A stretch of 64,000 nt of DNA, taken from NCBI GenBank assembly GCA_951799425.1, contig OX637392.1, positions 41,182,593 through 41,246,592 of the forward strand. Direction: 5' to 3'. The stretch comes from Ilex aquifolium (taxonomy: Eukaryota; Streptophyta; Magnoliopsida; Aquifoliales; Aquifoliaceae). Position 1 is the stretch's first letter; every line of letters starts with the position of its first letter. Position numbers and translations under genes: made by a program. Under the pieces are notes generated by a model. That model was not told the origin of the DNA, ran no database searches, and worked only from the letters and a program-made list of their open reading frames with translations. This document shows, in pieces, positions 12,051-25,549 of the stretch.

Positions 12051-14312
12051 CTTTAGAAAATTTCCAAATTTGATAATTAGATCTTTCTATGGCATATTAA
12101 AAAAATAAACACAAAAATATCCTTTGCCAAAAAAACGAACGCTACTTCTATCTAAGTCTATTCATTTTGTTTTGGTAAGTAAGGTACCATTGACCGAAAA
12201 GGCATGCATAAGGAGTATACACCATGGTACGAGATATACAACAACCACAGCTGCAAAAAGAGGGAAAAATGGATGGTTGTTCTTCTAGATTTTAAAATCA
12301 GAAGAGGGGAAAATGAATGTTTAACAAGAAAAAAACAGTATCTCCCAATCAACAACATAGATAGCCAACAATAATCAATTTTGCCAAATCTATATAATAA
12401 AATACAATACAATTCAAACCTCAAAAGATAAATAAAATAATTTTTATTTTTCGCAGTTAAGATCTTTTTAAAATTTAATTTAAAGTTAATTCGACGACTA
12501 ATATTAACACCTCAAATTTAATAAGGAAAATAGACAACAAATGGTGTATTTGAGGTGACTTTAAAAGTGCTTATATAACTTATAATTTTTCACAAACACT
12601 TAAAACAAAAATAATTAGTGTTTTGAACTGTCACTACCACCACCACTCCCACCGCTGCCACCTCTTCCATAATAACAACCACCACCGCCGCCATCATTGT
12701 CGCCGCCTCACCCCCACCACCACACCCGTTGCCCCATCACCACCACCATTGCTGCCACCCCACCACCACCGCCCCACCACCATCATCCCCACTACCACCT
12801 CCCCACCACCATCATCCCCACTATCACTAACCCACCACCACCATCACCACCACCGCCACTGTCGTCACCCTACCACCACCGCCATTATTCTACCATCACC
12901 TCAACCACCACCTCCCCTACAACCACCACCATGACAACCACCACTACCCCACCACCACCCCCACCGCTACTGCCCCACCACCGATTGCGACCACTGTCGT
13001 CCACCACCACACCCACCGCCCCACCACCACCATCACCACTACCACCACCACCGCCCCACCACCATCATCCCTACTATCACTAACCTACCACCACCACCGC
13101 AACTGTCTCACCACCACCCCTAAGACTATCATGACTACCACCACCACCCCCACTGCTTGACCACCATCGCCACACACACCATCGATTGTTACCACCGTCG
13201 TCCACCATCACCACTCACCACCATCGTCATCTCATTCTTATATTTATTATCACTACCACCATTATTCCATTACCACTGTCGCCCACCGTCAGCACCCCAC
13301 CACCACCCACCGTCACCCACTACCACAACCAACTACCATCTGTTAGTGCCCACCATCGCCGCATCCATTATCACCCATCCCCACCACATCTACCACAACC
13401 ACACCACTATTATTTGTCACCACCCATCACACTGTCGCCCAAAAGCACTCGTCATTGTCCACCGCCCACCACAACAACTCACCGCCGCTGCCACCACCAC
13501 CGTCGTTGCCCCATCACCACCACTGCCAACCACCATCACCATTGCCCACCACCACTGTCGTCACCCATGGCTGCTACTACCACCATCATCACTCAAAACT
13601 CACCACCACCATCACCACTACCACCCACAGTTGTCACCACTACTACGATTGTTGCCACCCACCACAACTATCACTGTCTCCCACCACCACCACTACTACC
13701 GCTCACCCCCACTACAACCGGTGCTTAAATTTTTTTCTCTCTCTTCTATGTTTCTGATTTGATTTTGGGTGTGAATACAAAATATATTTATTGTTGACTT
13801 TTTTTTTTATTACTCTGTGCCTTTAGGCACGAGCAATAATTAGTTAATCAATATTACCTCTTGTATCACATATCGATTTAAAAGTATCAAGGAGGATCAA
13901 AACGTGTTTTTGGTAGAACTCATTATCTCTCTAACCAGACGATTGGGAAGTTCTCTTATGGCCCCTACTTAGTTTAAACTTGAGTCTTCTTCTATTAATA
14001 ATCTCCTTACATAGACAGAGGTGGAGAATATTCGCTCACTATTCTTTTTATGTAAAAATTCATTGCTCTTAGAAATAACTCAAACCAAAATCAAGTAGAA
14101 ATAATTTTTTAATAGGATACCGAAAAATTATACTACAGTACCATAACTGGACCCCAAAACCTATATGCCACATCGCAACTTCTCCGTATTTTCATTTATT
14201 ATTTTGACTTCTTTCTCAATTCCTGAATATTCCTAGTTTCTTCTGTTTCTAACATCAAAAACTTTATAATAATCACAATTCACACATCTAATACTTTATT
14301 TATGGTCACATA
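12050..14312. repeat. Duplicated block, copy 1 (also at about 26120-29400)
   Basis: From about 12055 (AGATCTTTCTATGGCATATT) to the copia LTR at 14313 this block is repeated with modest divergence at 26120-29400. It holds a unique-looking 550-bp stretch, the CCA-rich tract at 12620-13730 and about 580 bp of AT-rich sequence. No gene is recognised. In the second copy the CCA tract is interrupted by an insertion (27085-28405). Confidence 0.7.
12620..13730. repeat. CCA/TGG-rich simple-sequence tract, 1.1 kb
   Basis: The plus strand is almost G-free and made of degenerate CCA, CAC and ACC triplets. Several open frames cross it in different phases, giving Pro/His/Thr-rich translations, exactly as expected for a degenerate trinucleotide repeat. 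It is therefore annotated as a repeat and not as a gene. Two shorter relatives lie at 26690-27075 and 28410-28810. Confidence 0.85.
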
Positions 14313-14925
14313 TGATAAGAACCCTCATTGTTCGTCAAATAGCTAATGAGCTAATGTTCATCATGTTGTCATCATGACAAGTTTTCTTATACATGGAGTC
14401 TATCTCTATCAAGTCTAGTAGGCTACCACCGGTTGGATTAAGCTTATCATCATAAGCTTTCTTTATACATAGAGTTTATCTCTATTAAGTGTTGGAGGCT
14501 ACCACCGGTTGGATTAAGATAATATAGTTATTTACCTTAGCTAGATTTGTTGATTAGGATTTATTAAGAGTTCTAGTTTAGCAATATTTTATTTCTTGTA
14601 AGGATTTAAATAAGGGAGAATATACACAAATCCTTTACGGCTTTTTGCGAAGGTGTTTTGGTGATATTTCTTTGAGTGTTTATTTTTCTTCATGGTATCA
14701 GAGCTGAAACTCTTGATAAACAAAACCGAATGGCTGAACCATCAAACTCATTCGTCCTCTCTACCGCAAATCTTCACCATCTAATTACAATAGTTTCAAT
14801 CAAGCTTAATGCCACTAATTTTCTGATATGAAGAATGCAAATTCTTCCATTGATACAAAGTCTCAAACTTTCAGATCACCTTTATGCTCCAACATCATCG
14901 TTAGTCTTCGAGTCCGGCACGGTTT
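14313..14925 (+). mobile_element. Copia 5' end fossil: LTR, primer-binding site, start of gag (copy 1)
   Basis: A 380-bp LTR runs from TGATAAGAACCC at 14313 to TTTTTCTTCA at 14692. It is followed directly by TGGTATCAGAGC, the initiator-tRNA-Met primer-binding site usual in plant copia elements. A gag start with MAEPSNSFVLSTANLHHL follows. The fragment stops near 14925. A second copy, reaching further into gag, lies at 29401-30200. It is a broken remnant. Confidence 0.75.
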
Positions 14926-15368
14926 ATGAGGCAAACAATTAGCACGTAAAAAATATACCCTAACTCTGGGAGACTTTCCTTATTTATAGGCTCAAAATTA
15001 GGTTAATCTTGGGGACCAAGTAAACGAGAATTCTCGAATAACCGCTTGAGCAGTGCGAGAGAAGTTGTCATTGGAATGAAAAGAAGAATCAAACTAGATC
15101 AGTGGAGCAGAGACCGCTCAAGCCGTCGGCAGACTGCTAGATTGCCCTACAAACAGCCATGATACTCTCTTTATAAAGCTCAACTTGTCCTTCAATGACT
15201 TATTTTCTTCTTCAAGCTTACAAATATTAGCTGTGAACTTCATTGAGAAATTCTTCAAATAATTCATTGTACACATCATGAATATCCTAAATACTCTCCA
15301 TGTCATCCTCACTTGAGGTGACCTCAAAACCCAAGTCATCTACCTTTGTAGTAGCACTTGATTCCTTT

Positions 15369-15403
<35 letters not shown>

Positions 15404-15500
15404 TGCACCTTTTGAAGTTTCTCTTAGGGGAGAGAAGTATGACCCTACCAAAGATGTTAAAGTTTTCTCATCTTCTTGAGAGGAAGTGTCCCCATTAGAT
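14926..15500 (-). mobile_element. Copia gag fragment, fossil, with unassigned sequence
   Basis: Minus-strand translation of about 15150-15500 gives patches such as SNGDTSSQEDE, a Ser/Glu-rich acidic stretch and KLEEENKSLKDKL, resembling the C-terminal gag region of plant copia polyproteins. A CT/GA microsatellite (about 15373-15400) interrupts it. It is joined directly to the decayed Tat element on its right. For 14926-15130 I see no assignable feature. Broken. Confidence 0.45.
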
Positions 15501-18500
15501 GTCGAGCTCATCATTTGTTTATGAGCTGAAGAGCTCATCGTTTATTTATTAGCTGAAGAGTTTATCTTTAGCTTTAAGCTGCTACTGGAATCTTGATGGG
15601 CTGAACTAAAACTTGTTATTTTATTGAATATAATCTTCTTACAAAAGTTTATTGAAAAAAATCTCTTTAAATGTTCGGCATTCCAAGAGTGAGGCAGGAC
15701 TTTTCCTTCTTCCGTTTGTAACTCGTAGTTCCCAGATCTGATTACTCGCGAGATGATGTAAGGACCTTCCCAGTTGGGACCTAACTTCCCATGTCTGAGA
15801 TCCTTTCTTGTAGGAAGGAGTTTCCTAAGTACTAGATCTCCGACTTTAAAACTCCGATGTCTGACCCTCCTATTGTAGTATCTCGCAGTCTTACTTTGGT
15901 AACTCACAATGCGGTGCAGAGCTTTATCTCTCTTTTCATCCAAGAGGTTGACATTTAGCAGAAGTGATTTGTCATTATGCTCGAGATCTGAGAACTCAGT
16001 CCTGGGAGATGGGATACCGACCTCTACAGGTGGCACTGCCTCGGTTCCAAATGCCAAAGAAAATGGTGTTTCCTGGGTTGCTGATCTGGCAGTTGTCCTA
16101 TAAGCCCATAATACTTTTAGGATGTGTTCTACCCATTTTCCTTTCAGAGCTTCTATTTTGGTCTTCAAGGCTGCCTTTATGGTTCTGATTGTCACTTCTA
16201 CTTGTCCGTTGGATTGTGGATGGGCCAGAGCTGAGAAGTAATTCTTTATTCCTAGCTCGACACAGATCTTTTTGAACTTGGGATTGTCAAATTGCTTCCC
16301 ATTGTCGGAGACGATTGCTCTGGGTATCCCAAACCTGCAGATTATAGATTTCCATGTGAAGTTTGAACCTTCTGCTCTGTGATGGTTGCCAAGGGCTCCA
16401 CCTCTACCTAGTTAGTGAAGTAATCTACCCCAATGATGATGAACTTGCACTGTCCAGTACGGATGGGAAGGGGCCCAAGTATATCCAGACCCCATTGTTG
16501 GAATGGCCAATGACTTACCACCGAAGTTAGGAGCTCTGGTGGACAGTGAGGGATATTGGCATGTAGATGGCATACCTTACATCTTTTGACCACATTTGTG
16601 GCATCTTTGAGTATAGTGGGCCAAAAGTATCCCTGTCTTAGTGCCTTTCCTTCCAAAGCTTGAGCTCCGATATGGATGCCACAAATTCTCTCGTGGACTT
16701 CCCTGAGTATGTAGTTAGCATCTTCATCTCCTACGCATTTAAGGAGAGGCGCTGAAAAACCTCGCTTATACAGGTTTCCTTGTAGGATCGTGAATCTAGA
16801 TGACCTAGCTTTTAGCTTTCTGACCTCTTTGGGATCTTCTGACAAGGTTCCCTTATGAAGATATTCCCTGATTGAGTTCATCCAGTTTGGCGGGGCCAAT
16901 ACAGGGAACACCTCTACGCCTTCATGGCTTACAGATGGTTCAACTAGTTATTCAATTGGGATTAACCTATCCAAGTTTTTCTGGGAAGCTGTAGTCAGCC
17001 TTGCCAAAGCTTCTGCTCGTGAATTTTCAACTCTGGGGACATGCTTGACTTTGACTTGCATGAATTTTTTGATCAATTCCTGCACCTTTTTGAGGTAGAT
17101 GATCATTCTTTCTCCCTTAGCCTCATAAGTTTCTTCTATCTATTTCACCTCGAGCTGGGAGTCACTATAAATTTTGAGCTATTCTGCCTCCATTGAGTGA
17201 GCCAGATTGAGTTCAGCGATGACAGCTTTATACTCTGCTTCATTGTTTGAGGCCCTAAATCCGAATCTGATGGCATATTCGACGTCTATTCCATCTGGGG
17301 AGGTCAGAATCAAACCTGCACCACTTCCCTAAGCGTTGGCAGCTCCATCTACTGAAAGTTTCCAGGTGGGGAGGTCAGGTACTAGTTAGGTTGCTTCCAT
17401 AGGGGCTTCTATGGTTGTAGTGAATTCTGTGATAAAATTTGTCAGAATCTGCCCTTTGATTGCTACTTTGGGTTTGTACCTGATATCGAACTCACTAAGC
17501 TCTATGGAACATTTGACCAACCTCCCTGAAGACTCTGGTTTATGCAATACCTGTTTCATTGGCTGGTCTGTTGGGACCTCAACGGTGTGAGCCTGAAAGT
17601 ATGGTCTGAGCCTTCTTGCAGCTGTAACCAGAGCTAAGACAAGCTTTTCCATATTTGGATATCTCTTCTCTGCTCCCCTGAGAGCTCTACTATAGTAGTA
17701 GACTGGTTGCTAAGCTTTGTCTCGTTCTCTTACTAGTGCTGCGTTGGTCGAGAAATCCGAAACAGTGAGGTAAAGGGTGAGTACTTCCCCTTCCAAAGGA
17801 CTTAACAGAACCGAAGGTGAACTTAGATAATTCTTAAGGGCCTTGAATGCTTCTTCACATCGGGTATCCCATTGGAATGCCTTGTTTAAGATTTAGAAGA
17901 AAGGCTAACACTTGTTGCTTGACCGGGACACAAAGCGACTCAAAACTGTGATTTTTCCTGTAAGGCATTGGACCTCTCTGGTGTTGGAGGGAGGCTGCAT
18001 ATCTAGTATTGCTCTGAATTTCTCTGGGTTAGCCTTGATTCCTCTGCTATTGACTATGCAACCCAAGAATTTTTCTGTAGAGACCCCAAAGGCACATTTG
18101 GCTGGGTTGAGCTTCATTTGGTATTCCTTAAGGACTTGAAACGATTCTTCAAGGTGCCCGATGTGGAGCTCGGCTTGTAGTGATTTTACCAGTATTTCAT
18201 CGATGTACACCTCCATGGATGTTCTGATTTATGTTTGGAACAATCAGTTTACTAGGCGTTGGTAAGTGGCTCCAACATTCTTTAGTCTGAAGGGCTGGAC
18301 CTGGTAACAATATGTCTCTTTCTCTGTTACAAAGGATGTTTTATCTTAGTCACTGGGGTCCATTCTGATTTGGTTATAAAGCTAAGAAGCTCGTGCCCGG
18401 CTGTGGCATCTACAATCAAGTCAATCCGTGGTAACGGGAAGCTGTTTTTGGGACAAGCTCGGTTGAGGTCGGTAAAATCGATCCAGAGGTGCTACTTGCC

Positions 18501-21500
18501 ATTGGCCTTCTTAATGAGGACCACGTTTTCTAGCCAGGTCAGGTAATCCACCTCCTTGATAGCTTTGGCGTGGAGAAGTTTGCTGACTTCTTCATTAATC
18601 ACCTTTTGGCGCTCTTGGGCAAAACTTCTTCGTTTCTGCTTGATAGGTTTACAGGTTGGGTTCATACTGAGTTTGTGTGTGATGACAGAGAGGTCAATTC
18701 CTTTCATATCTTCTTGTTTTCAAGCAAACACTTCCTTATTTCTGCTAAGAAATTTGATCAGGAGGTCTTTAATTTCCCTATTCAGCTTAGATCCCACGTA
18801 TACCAGATACTCTAACTTCTCGTCAAGCTGGATAGACTCTAGTTCTTCTGACGGCATCGGCCTAGCTTCCAGCTCATCTCTCATGTCAAGCTCATCCAGC
18901 TAGATGTTTTCAACCTCCTTCTTTTTCATGGAAGTCATGTAGCATTCCCTTGTTGTACGCTGGTCTCCTCGGACCACTCAAATTTTATTTTCTGTAGGGA
19001 ACTTCATGACGAGGTGATAGGCAGAAGGGATGGCCCTCATGGCATTGAGGGAAGGTCTGCCAAGTAGGATGGTCTGCCAAGCAGGAATCTCACAGTGATG
19101 GTGGTCTGGCAGGGGAAATCTCTCATAGTGAGCACGAGTTGGATTGATCCTAGGGGTAGCACCCTCTCTCTTGAGAATCCCAATAGGTGGGCGCTTATTG
19201 GCTCGAGTTTATGTCTGCCTATATCCATTTTATCGAAGGCAGATGTGAAGATGATGTTAGCAAAACTACCATTGTCAATCAGGACTCGATGGATGGTTCT
19301 GTTGGCGACGATGGCCTTACCACCAGTGGGTCATCATGGGGGTGCTGGTAGCCTTCATTTCTAATTCTGAGAAAGTGATGTCCGTATTCAGGCGAGGTGT
19401 TTTGGACACAGTGTGCACCTCCATTATCTCATCAGCTCTAATTTTACGCAGGTGAGCCTTCTTGGTTGAGCTAGATTCCCTGCCTCTAGCAAATCCTTCG
19501 GATATCACCCTGATCTCCCCTAGAGGTTGTTGATGTTGTGCAGGGACTTGCTGCTGAGGTGCTGGGGGTGGTGGCATAACTGTCCTCGTTGAATCAGGAA
19601 TTCGATCTCCTTTTTCAACTGGATACAATCATCAGTGAGGTGGTCATGGTCTCTATGGTACTCACAATATTTTGTCGGATCTCTTTTTGCTGGGTCTGCC
19701 TTCATTCGAGGTAGCCACCTCAGGAATTTCTCATTCTTTACTTCATAGAGGATCTGGGATATTGTAGCTGTGAGAGGAGTGAGTTGCCGAGGTACGTACC
19801 TCGGCTGCAATTCTGGCTACGGAGGACCTAGGCGGTCCCTGACATCTTCCCTCCTTTTGGGGGAGCGATATATGTCTCTTCTTGTAGACCTGTCTCTGCC
19901 TTTCTCTTTTCTGGTACTTCAATCCCTCTTATTTTCTTCCTTCCCTTTCTCCTTCTGTGCGGATGAGTTTTCCGTTTTAGAGAGAAGAGCCTCTTTGTCA
20001 TTAATGTACTTTTCAGCCTTGGTAAACACCTCGGCCATAATGGCCTGCAGGTTTTTAGATATGGAGAACATCAAGTCCTTTGATTGTACTGCAACCTGGC
20101 GATGAAAGCAGTGATGGCGAATTTTTCGTCTGGAACGTCCACTTTCAGTGACTCTGAGTTGAACTTTTGGACATAAGACCGCAGATTCTCGTCAGGTCTT
20201 TGTTTCACATACAACAAATGGTGGCACGGTTTTCGATAAGTTTGAGCTCCTATGAAGTGCGACACAAAAGATATGGAGAGCTCTCTAAATGAGGAGATAG
20301 ACGCCGGAGCTAGTCTGTTAAACCATGCTAAAGCTGAGCCCTTTAATGTGATGGCGAAAGCTCGGCATCGTATAGGGTCTTGATATCCGTGCAACTCCAT
20401 TTGGTTCTTGTAGGTATTGAAGTGATCCATGGGATCTTTCGTCCCATCGAACGCCTCCATCCTCCATCTGAGGCATTCTGAACTTCGGAGGAAGGGGGAA
20501 GTGTAATACGTCAGCAGTAAAAGGGGACTCAGTCTACTGTACCAGGGCGTCCATAGTTACTGGAGTCTTACCTCTAACAGTTTCCTTCATGTTGTTGAAT
20601 TCCTGCTGGATATCTTTGAAACGTTATTCCCAATATTGTTCTCTTCTTTCCTGCGGGGAAGGGAAAAATTTGTTTATCTCAGTTCCCACGTTCTGGCTCT
20701 ATACTTCTTCGTTGTCTCCGTTTCTGGGAGGTGGATGAGGAGCATAGCCCATGGCTTGGCTATTTTCGCCCCCTTCATTAACTTCCATTAGGGGATCGAG
20801 ATGTTTATGCTCCCCTTGTGGGAGATCATTCAGGGCTGGTCGTGTCTTCTGGGGACCTTGTAGGAGTTTTAGAAGTTCTTCATTCTGTTGAAGTAGACGT
20901 TGATTGACTAGGCGAAGAGCCTCCATTTCATTAGTCGGAGGGGGATTCGCTATAGGAGGGTTATTCTCAGTGGTGGGCAAGAAGTCTTGAAGGTTTTCTT
21001 GTTATCTTCCACTGGTGGCTTCTGTTCATATTACGCGTAGAGACCATCAATTACTGAAGGAGATCAATATTTTTGTAACAGGAACAGTCGTTCCCACAGA
21101 CGGCGTCAAACTGATGGTAGTGTGAGACGTGATCGAGCAGATTTCGTACGTTAGTGGGTTCAATCTGAGCTACAAGGCTCTTGGGAATAATGTTGTAAAT
21201 CGGGGATAAATGATGGATTACACATAATAGTTATATTGGTTCACCAGTTCGGGAGCTCGACTAATCCACTCTTCAATGGAGTCTCTTGCTCCTAAAACTT
21301 GTATTCACAAAAAATTCAGAAAATACACAATATTCTTAGCACTATGATGGTTGTCCGCCTCGAAGTGAGAATGTTACATAGTATTTATAGCATAATTCCT
21401 GATTCTATGCTGTTTGTGGCGAGATCTTCACCTTCTTCTCGCAGAATCTCACTTGATTCCAGGCTACGGTTCGGGTGGTTGAGGATCTTGCGCCTAAACT

Positions 21501-21678
21501 GGCGCTTACTACCGTTAAGGGGCGCTTTTTGGTTGCCAACTGTTTTCATTCATTTTCTTCAGGGTTCAGGTCGAGGGAGCCCTAGGTCTGGACCTCTAAG
21601 CTCAGGGTCTCTTAGCCGAGCTCACTTCCTGACCTCAACTCCCCAGCTCAAACTTTGAATTTCCTCTAGGTATCATCA
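15500..21678 (-). mobile_element. Decayed Tat-lineage Ty3/gypsy element, one LTR present
   Basis: Minus-strand parts in order are: LTR 21112-21678 (starting TGATGG and ending ATCATCA in plus-strand reading), primer-binding region with GTTCCCACAGACGGCGTC at 21088-21105, gag about 19.5-21.0 kb, protease about 19.0-19.3 kb, reverse transcriptase about 17.9-18.7 kb, RNase H regions about 17.0-17.6 kb, and integrase about 15.6-16.9 kb. It is clearly related to the whole element at 39477-53229, including the same LTR ends and a remnant of the same GAGCTGAAGAGCTC tandem repeat at 15480-15560. The 3' LTR and anything beyond that repeat are missing. It carries a dozen or more breaks and is much older than its relative. 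Confidence 0.85.
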
Positions 21679-22172
21679 AGTTACAATTTCAAATGTAAAG
21701 ACGTGCTCTAGATAGTATAAAATTGTTCAAGGCTTTCTTTCAAATACCACGCCAAACACCCTCGCTACCCGAATACTGTGAAAGAGCTAAACAACATAGA
21801 GTGAGGGTCAACTAGCAAAATAGATTAAACTAATTCTGTAACTAACATGGTTTGAAAATAATAAAGCTTTCAGTAATTTGGATTTAAAGTATCATTTAAG
21901 CATGCATATGCATATAAGCCAAAAGCAGTTTGGAATGAAAAAAAAATTTGTAAATGATGATTTAAATCCCATAGTTGTGCCAAAATCATCATTTATCAAT
22001 ATTAATGCCATAGTTGTGCCACACCAGGGAAAAAATATCCAATCATGACCACATCAAGTCCATAGACATATCAAATATCTCAAAATCATTAGATAAATCT
22101 TTTAGGGTACCCTCACCTCAAGGATGATACGCTCTATATTTCAACTAGAACCCAAGCTAGAACTAGTAAAAC
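21679..22172. repeat. Duplicated block matching 9903-10389
   Basis: This starts exactly where the gypsy LTR ends and is collinear with 9903-10389 (for example ACCACGCCAAACACCCTCGC near 21747). It is the flank of the second solo-LTR copy. Confidence 0.7.
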
Positions 22173-24294
22173 TGTAATGCCCTAGAATCTACCTATGAAC
22201 ACATAAACTATGTACCAAACATTCAATCATGAGAGCATCTACAAACACCCAACAATAGATGAAATAATACTGAAACATACATCCATTGAATAAATAAACT
22301 AAACTAATTCTAACAAAACGTAGTTAAAACCTTCAATTACATCTCAAAGCCCAAATAATATTTTGCAGCAGAAAAGATAAGATAATATTATTAACATTGT
22401 CTCATAGTCACTTTAGAAATTTAAAATATTATAGAGAAGTAGCTCTAAACATATACTTCTGGATCCCCTTGATGGTTCGCTCCAAAATTCCAGTCAACTT
22501 GATCACCTATCTCAAGGTTCTCCTTAATCCCGAAATCTAAAAAATATTATTCATATAGGATGAGCAAAAAGCCCAGTAGAGAAGCCCTCTTAAACCTAAC
22601 AAGGTTTTGAAAACATAAAATAGGTAAGTCTCGTTTAACAAAATAATATACATAATTTTGAAGTAAAACAATGACAATAACAATATCTTAGGTTTACGGT
22701 AAACATGATACTAATTCATCAATAAACAATAACATCTCTCAACAGCATAACTCAACAAAATCAACATATATCCCACGTACAACCATAGGTTGGCTAACAT
22801 GAATCCACACATCAAGAATATCCTGTCCCCCCCCCCCCCCCCAACACACACACCCCCATTCAACAATACAATCCTCGCAAGGATGGCACGTTTTCAAGAA
22901 GCGCGTATACCGACACATCCGCATTGATGTAACTTTTCAAGAATAGTATACTAACCCTCTTCCTCGATTACCGTGAGCGAATAGTGGTTGGGTCCTCACA
23001 AGGCACCAATCCCACTACGAGTTTTAGGAAGCCTTCAAATCCCTCAAGGTAAGAAACTCATCTAACCTCTCTACGATACTCGATCGATTGCAACCCACAT
23101 TAATCACAACCACCATGCAAGGAATAGTTTTCACAATTTTCATGAAACCCAACACTCATCAAGAACCATAGTTTGATATCCTCTCAAAAAGAACAATTCA
23201 AGAAAGTATGCAAGAGATCTTCCATAAAGATATTTACACGGTTCAAAACAAAAGTCTAAAGTTTCAGAAATCTAGAACATGCAAGTTTTGATATAAAACA
23301 TGTGTAGCATTAGTTGTAAATCAAGAACTAGGGTTTTTGATAAGGAACTTATGAAACTTCAATAGAAATCGTTTATGATCAAGAAACACTTCACGTAATT
23401 AAAAAGAATCTTCAAGAATAGTCTATCTAGCATATAAATATGAATTGAAAATATATACATAATAAACCCTATCTTTTTCATCAAATCGTGATAATTCTAG
23501 TGTGTTTGATCCATTCCGGACACGAGAATCCCTTCTAATCTTGCGTTTTCTCCTTTTATCTTACTCTCTAGGGTTGTCTAGGGTTGAGAACTGAGGAAAT
23601 AAGGCTAAATGAGACGTCCTTAGGTATTTATAGGTTCAGAATCTGAGCAGAAATCGTGAACCTGATCGTTGCTAAATAGGTACTCGAGTTCGAACGGACT
23701 CAACTTCTAGTATCCTCTGTTCTGTCAGACCTTTGATTTTTCATTTGATCCACTTTCGAACATAATTTCATGTTCAAACGTGAAACCCATTTATTCCTAA
23801 ACTTCCAAGGCAATTTTGACCTAATTAGAAGTCGATTCACGAAATTTTTTGAAATAGACTTTTGTAGCTCTAGAAGTCTAGTTTTTATTAACAAAAATTA
23901 GATCATCAGACATCGAACTAAAAAGTTATGAGATGAAATACTGAGGTAGTTTTAAATTACATTCTACCTGAATTCTCTCGAAAATGCGTTTTAACTTCGG
24001 AATACTTTCAAACTTCTAATACATGCAATATAACCTCTCCCAAGGTTTCTCGACCATCCGGATTCAATGATAGCCTTATTTTGACCTAAAAATATTTAAA
24101 AACTTACCTAACCACCATTCTCAAGCCTAAACGCCTCTGAAACTAAGTTTAACTCAAAAGTCAATTCGCTCAGAACTCAAATTTTATGATCAATCTTTCA
24201 ACAACGATTCGAGTTTTCTATCATCCTTTTATTCTTCCTAGGATAAATCTTAAGATGATATTATCCTTATTTATTTCTAGCACGGGGTCTTACA
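22173..24294 (-). mobile_element. Solo LTR, 2.12 kb, TGTAA...TTACA family (copy 2, complete)
   Basis: Ends are TGTAATGCCCTAG at 22173 and GGGGTCTTACA at 24294. GAAAC follows it, and the 5 bp before it are AAAAC, one base off; the sister copy at 10390 is preceded by GAAAC. In minus-strand reading it starts TGTAAGACCCCG, a style common in Tekay-like chromovirus LTRs (inference). A C-only run of about 17 bases sits near 22827. A tandem duplication has repeated its right half (see 23172-25549). Confidence 0.7.
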
Positions 24295-25549
24295 GAAACC
24301 CTCTACATTCTCAATACCAAACATAGGCCTTCTGCTCCTCAACTCTGTGTGCACAATACTTTTGATATCCTCTCAAAAAGAACAATTCAAGAAAGTATGC
24401 AAGAGATCTTCCATAAAGATATTTACACGGTTCAAAACAAAAGTCTAAAGTTTCAGAAATCTAGAACATGCAAGTTTTGATATAAAACATGTGTAGCATT
24501 AGTTGTAAATCAAGAACTAGGGTTTTTGATAAGGAACTTATGAAACTTCAATAGAAATCGTTTATGATCAAGAAACACTTCACGTAATTAAAAAGAATCT
24601 TCAAGAATAGTCTATCTAGCATATAAATATGAATTGAAAATATATACATAATAAACCCTATCTTTTTCATCAAATCGTGATAATTCTAGTGTGTTTGATC
24701 CATTCCGGACACGAGAATCCCTTCTAATCTTGCGTTTTCTCCTTTTATCTTACTCTCTAGGGTTGTTTAGGGTTGAGAACTGAGGAAATAAGGCTAAATG
24801 AGACGTCCTTAGGTATTTATAGGTTCAGAATCTGAGCAGAAATCGTGAACCTGATCGTTGCTAAATAGGTACTCGAGTTCGAACGGACTCAACTTCTAGT
24901 ATCCTCTGTTCTGTCAGACCTTTGATTTTTCATTTGATCCACTTTCGAACATAATTTCATGTTCAAACGTGAAACCCATTTATTCCTAAACTTCCAAGGC
25001 AATTTTGACCTAATTAGAAGTCGATTCACGAAATTTTTTGAAATAGACTTTTGTAGCTCTAGAAGTCTAGTTTTTATTAACAAAAATTAGATCATCAGAC
25101 ATCGAACTAAAAAGTTATGAGATGAAATACTGAGGTAGTTTTAAATTACATTCTACCTGAATTCTCTCGAAAATGCGTTTTAACTTCGGAATACTTTCAA
25201 ACTTCTAATACATGCAATATAACCTCTCCCAAGGTTTCTCGACCATCCGGATTCAATGATAGCCTTATTTTGACCTAAAAATATTTAAAAACTTACCTAA
25301 CCACCATTCTCAAGCCTAAACGCCTCTGAAACTAAGTTTAACTCAAAAGTCAATTCGCTCAGAACTCAAATTTTATGATCAATCTTTCAACAACGATTCG
25401 AGTTTTCTATCATCCTTTTATTCTTCCTAGGATAAATCTTAAGATGATATTATCCTTATTTATTTCTAGCACGGGGTCTTACAGAAACCCTCTACATTCT
25501 CAATACCAAACATAGGCCTTCTGCTCCTCAACTCTGTGTGCACAATACT
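23172..25549. repeat. Tandem direct duplication of 1189 bp, nearly identical
   Basis: Unit 1 is 23172-24360 and unit 2 is 24361-25549. Comparing them by eye I saw one substitution (near 23577 versus 24766). The unit starts at TTTGATATCCTCTC and ends at GTGCACAATACT; a TTT shared at the junction suggests microhomology. It includes about the last 1.1 kb of the solo LTR and 66 bp of its flank. The event is very recent, or is an assembly artefact. Confidence 0.9.

Noticed and set aside
12623-13762. Several overlapping open frames with Pro/His/Thr-rich products
   Set aside because: They arise from a degenerate CCA repeat that is open in more than one phase at once; no start context, domain or conserved phase supports a gene. 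The same applies to 26678-27097 and 28400-28849.
23700-25083. A 64-residue frame present twice, as a possible duplicated gene
   Set aside because: It lies inside a solo LTR and is doubled only because of the 1189-bp tandem duplication; there is no recognisable domain.
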